Positions 24,217 to 32,245 are shown, counted from the stretch's first letter. The stretch is 64,000 nt of DNA from Blautia faecicola (GCF_004123145.1 NZ_SDKC01000001.1:3505501-3569500), one strand, 5' to 3'. Made by a program: numbers and translations. The notes: generated by a model from the letters alone, not told the origin.

Positions 24217-25125
24217 TTAACGATTTCTTTTTCCTGTATTCTCTGTCCCTCGGATTTCCTCATGATAGAAATAATCTACGATCACCGGATGTCCCTGCGG
24301 GACTCTGCCATAAGGCATTTCATTATCCACAAAGGGACAATCATACTTCTTAGCCATTTCCTCAGCTTTTACTTCAAGTGCTTCAAAGTAGCTGCGGTTA
24401 TGCTTGTTATAGATCTCGTCGTAAAGTGGTACAAGATCAGGATATTTTCCGGCGACATAATCCATAATTGTCTTTTTGAAACCGCCTCGAAGATTGAGAT
24501 TTTCGAGCCAGAACAGATCGCACTGATCCTTTACCCGCTCAAAGATTGCTTCAAAATCCGTGATACCGGGGAATACCGGGGATACGAAACAGACTGTACG
24601 GATACCTGCCTCATATACCTGCTTCATAGCAGCGATACGGTGCTCAATGCTCGAAGCAGAATCCATATCGTTCTTGAAATTTTCATCTAGTGTGTTGATC
24701 GACCATGAAACGGTTACACGTCCAAGCTTCTTCAACAGATCAATATCCCGTACCACAAGATCCGACTTTGTACAGATCAGAATATCTGCGTCACTGCCGA
24801 TCAGCTGCTCCAGAAGTTTTCTGGTATTCCCGAATTGCTCCTCCTGTGGATTGTAGCCATCTGTCACAGAACCGATGATCACCCGCTGTCCGGCATATTT
24901 CTTCGGATTTTTAATTTCCGGCCAATGCTTCACATCAAGGAAAGTGCCCCATTCCTCCTTGTGCCCGGTAAAGCGCTTCATAAAAGAAGCATAGCAATAC
25001 TTGCAGGCATGTGTACAGCCCACATAGGGATTGACCGAGTAACCGCCTACCGGCAGACTAGACTTAGTCATGATGTTCTTTGTTTCCACCTCACGAATGA
25101 GGATTCCATTCATTACTTCTTCCAT
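24217..25125 (-). CDS. Radical SAM mobile pair protein B (SPL-family radical SAM)
   Basis: The 302-residue protein has the radical SAM cluster motif C-x3-C-x2-C in CTHACKYCYA (about 37-46) and the SPL-like features TDGYNPQE and TVSWSINTLDENF. It matches the named pair B of the MarR-regulated radical SAM mobile pair system, known from family annotation but without assigned function. Its start overlaps the pair A gene by 13 bp, so the two are translationally coupled. It is the last gene of the module. Substrate unknown; related spore photoproduct lyase-like enzymes work on nucleic acid. Confidence 0.88.
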   Translation of the reverse strand: MEEVMNGILIREVETKNIMTKSSLPVGGYSVNPYVGCTHACKYCYASFMKRFTGHKEEWGTFLDVKHWPEIKNPKKYAGQRVIIGSVTDGYNPQEEQFGNTRKLLEQLIGSDADILICTKSDLVVRDIDLLKKLGRVTVSWSINTLDENFKNDMDSASSIEHRIAAMKQVYEAGIRTVCFVSPVFPGITDFEAIFERVKDQCDLFWLENLNLRGGFKKTIMDYVAGKYPDLVPLYDEIYNKHNRSYFEALEVKAEEMAKKYDCPFVDNEMPYGRVPQGHPVIVDYFYHEEIRGTENTGKRNR

Positions 25126-25814
25126 GATTTCTGTACCTCTAACACTTTATTAAATTCTTCCGGCATTTCCTGAATCATATTTTCATCCCCTATGATAGGG
25201 ACAAGGTCTTCCTTCATAAACACCGGAATGCCGAGCTTATGTGCCTGATCCGTCAGAGACCATGCCCATTCCGGCTCCGTATGAATCTTCCTGCTCTGAG
25301 CTCCGGTCATGGTGCCGACAACGATCCAATTGATTCCGGAAAGGTCAACTGTGCCGGGATCATCAAATAACGGCTCAAAGGTAACATGGTAATGTTTTGC
25401 TCTGACGTTTTTCCGAAGGGCGTCGATACGCCACAGTTCTGCTTTCCTCGTCACCGTAACGCCAAACCATGCGTTTTCCAGATCGGTATCAATATCCAGC
25501 GAATCAGGTCGCTTGGTAAGGAACAGGAACTGATGCTGCGGATTTTCACGGATCTTTACAAATACCTCGTCTCTCCATTCCGGCTTCCATCCGGAGAGAT
25601 CGCTCATGCCGGTAAGAAGAAAGTTCTGCGGACGTTTCTTTTCCATCATCTTAAGCTTACCCGGAAAGAATTCAGGGGCAGCGAAGTCATCAATCATATG
25701 CCAGCGTTTCACGTTGTTGCGGGCATAGCAATATGCACACCCCACTGTGCAGCCAATGACGATATTCATGTTCTGAATCTGATCTTTGATACAAATACTC
25801 ATGACTTCTGCCAC
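25113..25814 (-). CDS. Radical SAM mobile pair protein A (DUF5131/phage Gp37-68-like)
   Basis: The 233-residue protein has the cluster motif CTVGCAYCYARNNVKRW (C-x3-C-x2-C) and matches DUF5131 (LTGMSDLSGWKPEW, FLFLTKRPD, NAWFGVTVTR, WIVVGTMTGAQSRKIH). It overlaps the MarR gene by 16 bp and the pair B gene by 13 bp. Phage Gp37/Gp68 proteins are relatives. Together A and B form the radical SAM mobile pair. The function is not established. Confidence 0.88.
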   Translation of the reverse strand: MAEVMSICIKDQIQNMNIVIGCTVGCAYCYARNNVKRWHMIDDFAAPEFFPGKLKMMEKKRPQNFLLTGMSDLSGWKPEWRDEVFVKIRENPQHQFLFLTKRPDSLDIDTDLENAWFGVTVTRKAELWRIDALRKNVRAKHYHVTFEPLFDDPGTVDLSGINWIVVGTMTGAQSRKIHTEPEWAWSLTDQAHKLGIPVFMKEDLVPIIGDENMIQEMPEEFNKVLEVQKSWKK

Positions 25815-26236
25815 TCCTCAAGATTCTTTCTGATGCGGTCGAGGCATTCCTCAAACCAGGTAATTTCTTCCTCTGAAAAATCTTTGTAGTAAATACTGCC
25901 CATCTCATCAGATACAGAATCGTACTCACCCTTTAAGGCATGTGCTTTCTCAGTCAGAAACAGGAGTGTTTTTCTTTTGTCCGTTTCAGACTGAACACGG
26001 CTTATCAGCCCTTGATTTTCCATTCTTTCCAGCATCGTAGTAAGAGATGTTATCGCTAATCCGCATTTAGTCGAGAGTGACCTGATTGAGATACCATCCT
26101 CCTGCCACAGCACATAAAGAATACGCCCCTGGGCTCCATTAAACGCATCAATATTCTTTTCACTGAGAATCTTCTCGAAAATCCGGTCTCCAAGCTGTTT
26201 TATTTTGGTGACAAGAAATCCTCCATTCATTTCCAT
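25799..26236 (-). CDS. MarR-family regulator of the radical SAM mobile pair
   Basis: The 145-residue winged-helix repressor shows the MarR core (GRILYVLWQEDGISIRSLST, LTTMLERMENQGLISRVQSE-D-KR). It is the first gene of the three-gene module and overlaps pair A. The start lies inside a 17-bp inverted repeat region that covers the ribosome binding site, so autorepression is likely and would control both radical SAM genes. Confidence 0.9.
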   Translation of the reverse strand: MEMNGGFLVTKIKQLGDRIFEKILSEKNIDAFNGAQGRILYVLWQEDGISIRSLSTKCGLAITSLTTMLERMENQGLISRVQSETDKRKTLLFLTEKAHALKGEYDSVSDEMGSIYYKDFSEEEITWFEECLDRIRKNLEEWQKS

Positions 26237-26239
26237 ACA

Positions 26240-26295
26240 AAAGCTCCTATATAGTAGTTTACCAAAAACATACTATATAGGAGCTTTATTGTCAA
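26240..26295 (-). promoter_or_regulatory. Promoter and 17-bp operator of the marR/radical SAM module
   Basis: On the minus strand TTGACA (26290-26295) and TATGTT (26267-26272) are 17 bases apart. A perfect 17-bp inverted repeat (26240-26256 with 26271-26287) covers the spacer and reaches the ribosome binding site, as expected for MarR autorepression. Confidence 0.8.
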
Positions 26296-26316
26296 CAGTT
26301 TATATGTCCTAATAGG

Positions 26317-26354
26317 TAAATTCCGTTTTTTTCAATTCTCCAAACTGGAATTTG
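26317..26354 (-). other. Array junction D: paired half-sites
   Basis: TAAATTCCGTTTTT (26317-26330) and CCAAACTGGAATTTG (26340-26354) are imperfect inverted repeats (AAATTCC with GGAATTT, then TTT with AAA). The same pair with a similar 26-base centre is at 27361-27400. Confidence 0.65.
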
Positions 26355-26731
26355 ACTTGCCTATTTTCTTAAAATCTCATGTGGAGCTTCTATTTCATTT
26401 GCCAAGGTATGCTCTGTTAATTCTGACATCAATTTCAATTTTTTATTAATCAATGGTCGCATACAATTAGGAACATGTTCCTGATGCGCTCTGTGGATTG
26501 CTACACATTCCTTACAGTTTCCGTGATAACGACAGGCTTTCAGGCAAGGACAGTGATCTTTGTCTTTATACTCCTTACGAAATTCCGCTGCAAATTCTTC
26601 TTGCAGTCTCAGTCCCTCGACACGGTTTCCCTTATGAAATTCTACCATTGCATCCAGTTCTTTCTGGTTCCCTTCAATCTTCATGTTATTATAGCGCCTC
26701 CATTTCAACTATTCCTCATTTTCTGATAAAT
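26347..26731 (-). repeat. 385-bp mobile module, copy 1 (identical to 57767-58151)
   Basis: The two copies appear identical by reading, and identity ends at the junction motifs: at GGAATTTG downstream of the gene and at TGATAAAT upstream. Neighbours on both sides differ in the two places. Confidence 0.85.
26361..26684 (-). CDS. Cysteine-rich small protein (copy 1)
   Basis: A 107-residue protein with a cluster of six Cys (DHCPCLKACRYHGNCKECVA, then VPNCMRP) that may bind zinc or an Fe-S cluster. Relatives are common in Clostridia, sometimes mislabelled as LPS biosynthesis protein. GGAGG is 12 bases before this ATG; a TTG start at 26708 with GAGG closer is possible and would add eight residues. 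An identical copy lies at 57781-58104. Function unknown. Confidence 0.8.
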   Translation of the reverse strand: MKIEGNQKELDAMVEFHKGNRVEGLRLQEEFAAEFRKEYKDKDHCPCLKACRYHGNCKECVAIHRAHQEHVPNCMRPLINKKLKLMSELTEHTLANEIEAPHEILRK

Positions 26732-26744
26732 TAGAATTTTCAAA

Positions 26745-27350
26745 TTAGTCTTTGCAAATAACCTTTGAACCTTCACCATCAATTACAATTCCCTGACGGT
26801 TGTTAATCGGGCATAGATTCAAATCCGAAAACTCAGTCATTATTTTCTCGGTAACTTTCTTAAATGGTGCTGTAAGATAATGCGGAAGAACATAGAAATC
26901 AATCAAATCAAGCCCTGCATCATCTTCTTGTGAGTAGTCCTCTGGCTTTTCATCCATTTGCTCGATATATTGGATGCTTGGAGCGCATATAATTGCGCCT
27001 GCCGACTCGCCGATCATCAATTTTCCATTTGCCAATTCCTTTTTCAGTAGCCCATCAGTTCCCGTTTTACGGAGCTGGTCCATAAGAAAGAAAGAATTTC
27101 CGCCGGTAAAATATATCACATCTGCTTCTTCAAAAACAGACTGTATCGTTGAATAAGCCTCCGTTGAAATATCAATTTCAGTTACGATTGCTCCCAACTT
27201 TTTGAATAATTTTCGAGCCGAGCCGACATAACCGGTGTAGCCTTCACGCAGTGAAGCTGTTGGAATAAATGCGACTTTCTTATTTTCAATTTCTTCCTTT
27301 ATCAGACTTCCCACACTTGAAAAGTGCGAACATAAAAATAGTTTCATCAA
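26745..27350 (-). CDS. Peptidase E-like / type 1 glutamine amidotransferase-like protein
   Basis: A 201-residue S51-family (PepE/cyanophycinase-like) protein. The nucleophile elbow is GESAGAI (about 113-119), preceded by the conserved YFTGGNSFFLMDQL. S51 members hydrolyse Asp-X dipeptides, but many of this short Firmicute branch are uncharacterised. RBS AAGGAG lies 8 bases upstream. It is a one-gene module flanked by junction motifs. Confidence 0.88.
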   Translation of the reverse strand: MMKLFLCSHFSSVGSLIKEEIENKKVAFIPTASLREGYTGYVGSARKLFKKLGAIVTEIDISTEAYSTIQSVFEEADVIYFTGGNSFFLMDQLRKTGTDGLLKKELANGKLMIGESAGAIICAPSIQYIEQMDEKPEDYSQEDDAGLDLIDFYVLPHYLTAPFKKVTEKIMTEFSDLNLCPINNRQGIVIDGEGSKVICKD

Positions 27351-27360
27351 TATTCTCCTT

Positions 27361-27400
27361 TATAAATTCCGATTTTCTTAATTTTCCAAACTTGAATTTG
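27361..27400 (-). other. Array junction C: paired half-sites
   Basis: TAAATTCCGATTTT (27363-27376) and CCAAACTTGAATTTG (27386-27400) with a short centre. It aligns with the junction at 26317-26354 base for base across most of its length. Confidence 0.65.
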
Positions 27401-27409
27401 GAGTGTGCT

Positions 27410-27934
27410 TTATAAATTTTTTCCGATTCCCTCAAGTTCGTTCATGGAATTCTTATTTTTTTCAAGTTCATCTCTGGCTGTTGCATAATATGATTTATTG
27501 AAAAGCATGTCCCATGAAAGATATTTTGCCATACAGTCAAACTGCTTATCAATCAGCTCATACTGGATACTGTCTACGGGAGAACCACCTACAACAATCG
27601 TGCCCACTTTTTTATTTTTTAACTGTAATCCACGGCAGTAGCACTTATCAATGACTAATTTCAATTGTGCTGACATTCCCCACCAATAAACTGGCGTAGC
27701 AAAAAGAATCATATCTGCGGCAGCAATTTTATCAATTGTAGGATTTGTATCATCCTTATCGACGCATCCCTTAGAGCATTGACAGACACCACATCCCCTG
27801 CATGGTGCAATGTTGAGTTTGTCTGGTTCAATGATTTCAATTTCATTCTTTTCTGACGCTCCTTTTATAAATGCATTGATTGCTGTCAGCGTGTTTCCTT
27901 TTCTGGCACTTCCATTAATGATTACAATTTTCAT
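27410..27934 (-). CDS. Flavodoxin-fold NAD(P)H-dependent oxidoreductase (FMN reductase-like)
   Basis: The 174-residue protein begins MKIVIINGSARKGNT, the FMN phosphate-binding loop of the flavodoxin-like reductase fold. It has a Cys-rich insert (APCRGCGVCQCSKGC) as in iron-sulfur flavoproteins, and ATPVYWWGMSAQLK for the isoalloxazine. The start at 27934 has TTGGAGG upstream; the longer frame is not used. It directly follows the alpha/beta hydrolase gene. Probable flavin-dependent reduction of quinones, nitro compounds or an Fe-S partner. Confidence 0.88.
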   Translation of the reverse strand: MKIVIINGSARKGNTLTAINAFIKGASEKNEIEIIEPDKLNIAPCRGCGVCQCSKGCVDKDDTNPTIDKIAAADMILFATPVYWWGMSAQLKLVIDKCYCRGLQLKNKKVGTIVVGGSPVDSIQYELIDKQFDCMAKYLSWDMLFNKSYYATARDELEKNKNSMNELEGIGKNL

Positions 27935-27981
27935 GCGTGTATCCTCCAACTTTTTCAATTCAAATAACTTTAGGTTGCCTG

Positions 27982-28821
27982 TCATAAAATATTCGAGAAG
28001 AACTCTTCTAGTAAACTATTGATCATCTCCGGTTTATCTGTATTAGAATTATGACCGGCCCCTTCAATCCACTTTAAAGGAATTTTCGTTTTTCGATGCC
28101 ATTCTCTGTTATACCTTATGCATGAACCGGCATGATCCTTTATACCACATATCAACAGGGAAGGACATTTGATTTCATAAGGCAGATCCTTTTCCATTGC
28201 CTCTGCCAGAATACGAAATCCATGCCCGGCAATTTGTGCATAACGATGCTGATCACCATCATAGACCAGCATCATTTCCTTCATCAGGTTTCTGCCATAA
28301 TTAGAAGTTGCAACTCCCTTTGTTCCGGATTTCAAAAGCAACTTCCATGGGTAATGTGCATATACTGGTTCCATTCTTTTCAGAAGCCAGATCTCCACTG
28401 CTGTCACATAGTTTCTCTGGAGCGGTGCTGAATCAATGGAAATAAAACCTGCCAACCGGTCAGGATACAATTGTGCATAAGCCTGGCCTACATATCCTCC
28501 CATTGATTGACCGATTATAATTGGTTTTATGATTTCTTCTTTTTCAAGAATCCCATTCAACCATTTTGCCTTATCAAACAAGTCAAAATCAAACCGGAAC
28601 GGCCAGGAAAAGGCATGAGCCGGTGCATCCCATACAATAATATTATATTTTCCATCGAAGTACGCAACCTGTTTATCAAACAGTCTATGGTCAGCAGTCA
28701 GCCCCGGAAGAAATACAAGCGTCGTTGTATCCAAACTCAGAATACTTGACCAATAGTGAATTATTCCGCAAGGAGTTTGATATGTACTTTCCTTCAACAA
28801 ATCCACCTCCGCAATTTTCAT
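27982..28821 (-). CDS. Alpha/beta hydrolase
   Basis: A 279-residue alpha/beta hydrolase. It shows the oxyanion strand VFLPGLTADHR, the nucleophile elbow GQSMGG (Ser about 110), the acid region CGIKDHAGSC and the catalytic His in EGAGHNSN. Substrate is unknown; the length and a lid insertion suggest an esterase or lactonase. It is upstream of the flavodoxin-fold gene and may share its transcript. Confidence 0.9.
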   Translation of the reverse strand: MKIAEVDLLKESTYQTPCGIIHYWSSILSLDTTTLVFLPGLTADHRLFDKQVAYFDGKYNIIVWDAPAHAFSWPFRFDFDLFDKAKWLNGILEKEEIIKPIIIGQSMGGYVGQAYAQLYPDRLAGFISIDSAPLQRNYVTAVEIWLLKRMEPVYAHYPWKLLLKSGTKGVATSNYGRNLMKEMMLVYDGDQHRYAQIAGHGFRILAEAMEKDLPYEIKCPSLLICGIKDHAGSCIRYNREWHRKTKIPLKWIEGAGHNSNTDKPEMINSLLEEFFSNIL

Positions 28822-28885
28822 TTTCTCGGTTACACAAACTGAAAAACTTTAACTAATATTGGTTTTTTATATCAAATACATTCTG

Positions 28886-29044
28886 CTACATCTCATCCGG
28901 TTTTTGATCGTCGTGGGCTTTCCATTGACACTCCGTCAATTTCATATCTGTAAATACCGCTTTAAACGATGAATCTTCCGGACTGCATGCATAAATTCCA
29001 AATTTGATTTTTCCTGCACCAGCCCACATATGACAAATCCTCAT
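28886..29044 (-). pseudogene. C-terminal fragment of a DUF1349 family gene
   Basis: The minus-strand frame reads KIKFGIYACSPEDSSFKA, then FTDMKLTECQWKAHD, the end of a DUF1349 concanavalin-like domain. The rest is missing, and the frame starts where the GNAT gene stops. Confidence 0.65.
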
Positions 29045-29469
29045 TTGCTTAAACCGTATGCCATAGTGTACTCTTTTTCACCAGTAGCTTCATCCAAACC
29101 TTCACATTGAATAATGAACCCTTCTCTTTGGTAAAAAGAAATTGCTCTGGCATTCTTCTGGTATACATTTAATCGTAAGCTAACTTTTTTATCCTTAACA
29201 TAATCTAATAAAAGCTTACCTATGCCACATGACTGCATTTCATCGGAGACAAAAATACCTTCGATATATTCAGCATTTAGTCCTACAAATCCTTGAATCA
29301 TTTTATCATCTTCATACACATAGACTTCGGATTGTGACATCATTTCTTTCACTAATTCATAATTACTTTTCCAGTATTGATTGGAAATAAAATAATGTGC
29401 TTTCAGATTTGTCTTTAACCATATGTCAGCGACTCTATCGATATCTCCGTTCAGCAACTTTCTAATCAT
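29041..29469 (-). CDS. GNAT family N-acetyltransferase (copy 2)
   Basis: A 142-residue GNAT, about 93% alike at DNA level to the copy at 58160-58585 and also related to that at 12258. The acetyl-CoA loop QSCGIGKLLLDY and the C-terminal NVYQKNARAISFYQREGF are present. The ATG at 29469 has GGAG 10 bases upstream. It is the last gene before the 29.75-kb attachment site. Acceptor unknown. Confidence 0.88.
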   Translation of the reverse strand: MIRKLLNGDIDRVADIWLKTNLKAHYFISNQYWKSNYELVKEMMSQSEVYVYEDDKMIQGFVGLNAEYIEGIFVSDEMQSCGIGKLLLDYVKDKKVSLRLNVYQKNARAISFYQREGFIIQCEGLDEATGEKEYTMAYGLSK

Positions 29470-29630
29470 AACAAATATTCTCCACAACTACATCCTTTAT
29501 GCTTTTCTCTTTTATCCATTCTATCACAAGCTCACCATTAATCATCAATTTTTTGATATTTTTTCTTTTTCCCTACTGCAAAACAGCATCTGAGCGTTTC
29601 GTTATATAGAGTGGTACAAATACAGAGCAA
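29062..29630. repeat. 569-bp repeat containing the GNAT gene (partner 58178-58746)
   Basis: The region from inside the GNAT 3' end to about 150 bp upstream of its start is collinear and about 93% identical with 58178-58746. In element 2 the mob genes follow this block; here the attachment region follows directly, so element 0 has lost its mob genes. Confidence 0.85.
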
Positions 29631-29640
29631 AACTAAAATG

Positions 29641-30151
29641 TTAGCTGGAAATTGATCCTTTTGAATGGAATTTTGTGTCACGAACGTGTTTAGAAAATAA
29701 CAAAAGCGTTCGTTGTCAGCTAATCCAGCTAACATTTTCGAACGCTTTGAAGCCCGTCGCCAAGAGGATTTGAACCTCCGACCCCTCGCTTAGGAGAGCT
29801 CCAACCTATTGTCACTCTCTGTCAATCTGAGGTAAGGTAAACCCATATGGGACACTATTAAAAACTGTTTCCAATTCAATTTGAGTTATTCTGAATACCC
29901 CCTCTGTCAAGCTCTGTAAAGCTCTGAAAGTTAGCTGATTGTTTGCTCCAGCTAATAATTGGGGAATGCCTTGATATTACCATCGACATCTGTTATATGA
30001 CCACCATGCTTCGTACGTTCGATCATGGTAAACAGTATTCAATTAAACTTCCTATCGAAAGCACAAGATATTTTCTTGTCTATAAATAATATAACGCATA
30101 CGAGACGGTTTGTCCATGCGTTTTTGACTGGCAAATTTTATATTTTGTTAC
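29641..30151. repeat. 511-bp direct repeat with tRNA-Arg 3' fragment (partner 53669-54179)
   Basis: Both copies contain the right end of one element, the attachment core derived from the tRNA 3' half (29753-29796 here), and the left end of the next element. Only a few bases differ over 511 bp, and the offset is a constant 24,028 bp. Confidence 0.9.
29753..29796. other. Attachment site 1 (attL/attR-type; tRNA-Arg 3' fragment)
   Basis: This is identical to the 3' 42 bases of the tRNA-Arg(CCU) gene (anticodon loop to end) plus 2 bases beyond. It then switches to non-tRNA sequence at AGCTCC, so the site is a truncated tRNA copy left by integration. Confidence 0.88.
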
Positions 30152-30183
30152 TGTTCAAGGGTTAGCTGGACTTGAACAGTAAC
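30147..30183. repeat. Perfect 13-bp inverted repeat around GGTTAGCTGGA
   Basis: GTTACTGTTCAAG and CTTGAACAGTAAC bracket an 11-base centre holding the TTAGCTG motif that recurs through the element ends. It begins exactly where the 511-bp repeat stops. Confidence 0.8.
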
Positions 30184-30209
30184 AATCTGCCTGATCAACA
30201 CCCTGTTTT

Positions 30210-30386
30210 TTATTGTTCCAAGTTATCGAGCCAGTCATCGAAACTCTTCTTAGAGATGTGATACTTTCCGCCATCCAACTGGATCCACCGGAATTCCTTT
30301 TTCTTTAAAAGGTTATAAATAGTAGGTCTGCTGACTCCTAAGATTTCCTGTAACTCTTGAACTGTATAACATCTTTTTTCTGACAT
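30210..30386 (-). CDS. Excisionase-like helix-turn-helix protein, 58 aa
   Basis: The 58-residue protein starts MSEKRCYTVQELQEILGVSR and continues PTIYNLLKKKEF, a MerR/excisionase-type winged helix. Such small proteins bend attachment-site DNA during excision. It is the first gene inside the left end of element 1, where a xis gene is expected. The integrase that would partner it is now only a fragment (about 37.8 kb). Confidence 0.8.
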   Translation of the reverse strand: MSEKRCYTVQELQEILGVSRPTIYNLLKKKEFRWIQLDGGKYHISKKSFDDWLDNLEQ

Positions 30387-30765
30387 TTCTTTATCCTCTT
30401 TTCTTTGAAATATGAAAGAAAAATTATCCCTTCATATAATGAAACGCTCAGAGCATGTTTTACAGTGGTCAAAAGCAAATTTTTTTACTTTTTTTCTTAC
30501 GAGTTTTCTTGCGAATTTTTTTAATGCAACTCGTAAGAAACTCGTAACATTAGATTTTTACATTTTTCATGAAATTAAGTAAAGAAAAAGAGCATATGGA
30601 ATTGAATCCATACACTCTATGATTACTGGAACTTTATTTCATTTTAATTCAACAAACTTTTGTTTATCTCGTTCTTAAGTTCATCTTTATTCTCGTATGT
30701 TCCCACTATCGGAATCGTACTCTGTCTGTTCTACATAATCTGCGGAACAGTCTCGTTTGTACGGA
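30387..30765. other. Intergenic region with repeat 2 and a hairpin
   Basis: No gene is seen. CTTACGAGTT and AACTCGTAAG (about 30508-30545) form a 10-bp inverted repeat. The 65-bp repeat at 30596-30660 matches 18649-18713. Confidence 0.6.
30596..30660. repeat. 65-bp repeat, copy 2 (partner 18649-18713)
   Basis: It carries the same sequence and orientation as the copy at the end of the serpin module and ends at the same AAACTT half-site core, but no gene follows here. Confidence 0.75.
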
Positions 30766-30832
30766 TAAAAAAATAAACTGAGCCACGGCTGTTCCAGTTC
30801 TAACACGAAATCAGCCGTGGCCTTATTTATAT
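30766..30832 (-). terminator. Terminator of the AAA-ATPase gene
   Basis: A 10-bp GC-rich stem (30822-30831 with 30782-30791) is followed on the minus strand by a T-rich tract ending TTTTTTT. Confidence 0.85.
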
Positions 30833-30885
30833 CATTTCACTCTTTTTTGCAATAGAACAACACCACAGCAACAACTCAAATCGAC

Positions 30886-32139
30886 TTAAAATTCCAGACT
30901 ATTCGCATTTAGCAAGAAATACTTCATTCCCATGATAACAAAACCTTCATCATTTCTCCAAGGCTTTTTGCTGCCATTTACAATGACGATCTTCTTGAAA
31001 GAGTCCGGGATATTACGCAGAGAATTGAACTCCTGCGTCTGTTTTTCTTCCGAAGTCATGTCATATGCAACCTGGATATAGTATCTCTGGTTTCCTTGAT
31101 TCACCACAAAGTCAACCTCCAACTGCTTGCGAACACGTTTGCCCTCTTTATCCTTATCGAAAATATCCACGACACCCACATCAACATTGTAGCCACGGAT
31201 CAGCAGCTCGTTATAAACAATGTTCTCCATGATATGAGTAGGCTCCTGCTGTCTGAAATTCAGACGTGCATTTCTCAGTCCCAGATCAGTAAAGTAGTAT
31301 TTCAGATTTGCACCGATATACTTTCTGCCCTTAATATCGTATCGGCTTGCCTTGGAAATCAAAAAGGCATCTGTCAAATGGTCGATATGCTTGGAGATGG
31401 TTTTATTAGCATAAGTCATCTGGCGCTCACTGGCAAAGGTATTGGCAATCTTTGAAGGGTTGGTCGGTGCGCCGATTGCAGATGCAAGCACATCAACCAG
31501 AATCCCAATCTCATCCACGTTCTGAATCTTATTTCTTTCAATAACATCCTTCAGATAGACATTTGCAAAGATGTTCTTCAGATAGTCCGCTTTCTGTCGT
31601 TCGCTCTGAAAACTTACGATCTGCGGCAATCCTCCGTAGATCATGTAGTCATCCCAGGCATCATCATAATCGCCGTCATAGACAGAATAAAACTCTGCAA
31701 AGGAGAGCGGATAGATTCTAATCTCATCACCTCTGCCACGGAACTCGGTCACAATGTCGCTGGACAGGAACTTGGAATTACTTCCGGTGACATACACATC
31801 AATATTGCTCATGCGGAGCAGGCTGTTCAGCACTTTCTCAAATCGTGGCATGAACTGCACTTCATCCAAAAGGAGATAATACTTCCCGTCGTCTTTCATG
31901 GCATCCTTGATGTACTTGAAGCATACCTTGGGATCTCTTAATTCCTCGTTCTCAATACCATCCAATGCAATTTCAATAATATGATCAACATCAACGCCGT
32001 TCTCCAGTAAGTATCTCTTAAAGATGGTAAACAGCAAAAAGGATTTGCCACATCTACGAATGCCGGTAATCACCTTTATCATTCCATTATCTTTTCGCAG
32101 GGTAAGCTGCTGTAGGTAAGCATCTCTTTTAATCTCCAT
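30886..32139 (-). CDS. AAA ATPase with DUF4143 (nuclease-like) domain
   Basis: The 417-residue protein has Walker A GIRRCGKSFLLF (about 26-37), Walker B YYLLLDEVQ, sensor VTGSNSKFLS, and a C-terminal DUF4143 restriction-endonuclease-like domain (EVDFVVNQGNQRYYIQVAYD). Such ATPases are widespread in bacteria and archaea and of unclear role, possibly defence or toxin-like. The start is taken at 32139 because GGGAG lies 7 bases upstream. Two GTGCATCTRCAC near-palindromes precede it and one would overlap the leader, suggesting autoregulation. Confidence 0.88.
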   Translation of the reverse strand: MEIKRDAYLQQLTLRKDNGMIKVITGIRRCGKSFLLFTIFKRYLLENGVDVDHIIEIALDGIENEELRDPKVCFKYIKDAMKDDGKYYLLLDEVQFMPRFEKVLNSLLRMSNIDVYVTGSNSKFLSSDIVTEFRGRGDEIRIYPLSFAEFYSVYDGDYDDAWDDYMIYGGLPQIVSFQSERQKADYLKNIFANVYLKDVIERNKIQNVDEIGILVDVLASAIGAPTNPSKIANTFASERQMTYANKTISKHIDHLTDAFLISKASRYDIKGRKYIGANLKYYFTDLGLRNARLNFRQQEPTHIMENIVYNELLIRGYNVDVGVVDIFDKDKEGKRVRKQLEVDFVVNQGNQRYYIQVAYDMTSEEKQTQEFNSLRNIPDSFKKIVIVNGSKKPWRNDEGFVIMGMKYFLLNANSLEF

Positions 32140-32158
32140 CATTGCACTCCCTATTTCC

Positions 32159-32245
32159 GTGCATCTGCACATTTTTTAGTAATGAGATTCTATCACAGAA
32201 CGACCTGAATTTCAATGTGTATTCCCATTTTATGTGCATCTACAC
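32159..32245 (-). promoter_or_regulatory. Two near-palindromic operator-like sites
   Basis: GTGCATCTGCAC (32159-32170) and GTGCATCTACAC (32234-32245) lie in the leader and upstream region of the ATPase gene, 75 bp apart. Confidence 0.5.

Noticed and set aside
18700-29470. A canonical class-type integron (IntI with attC sites)
   Set aside because: The junctions lack the RYYYAAC/GTTRRRY boxes and no IntI-type integrase is present, so only a cassette-like, not an integron, label is justified.
29860-30180. CRISPR-like repeats (recurring TTAGCTG)
   Set aside because: The copies are 7-10 bases in mixed orientation and irregular spacing, without uniform spacers or cas genes.
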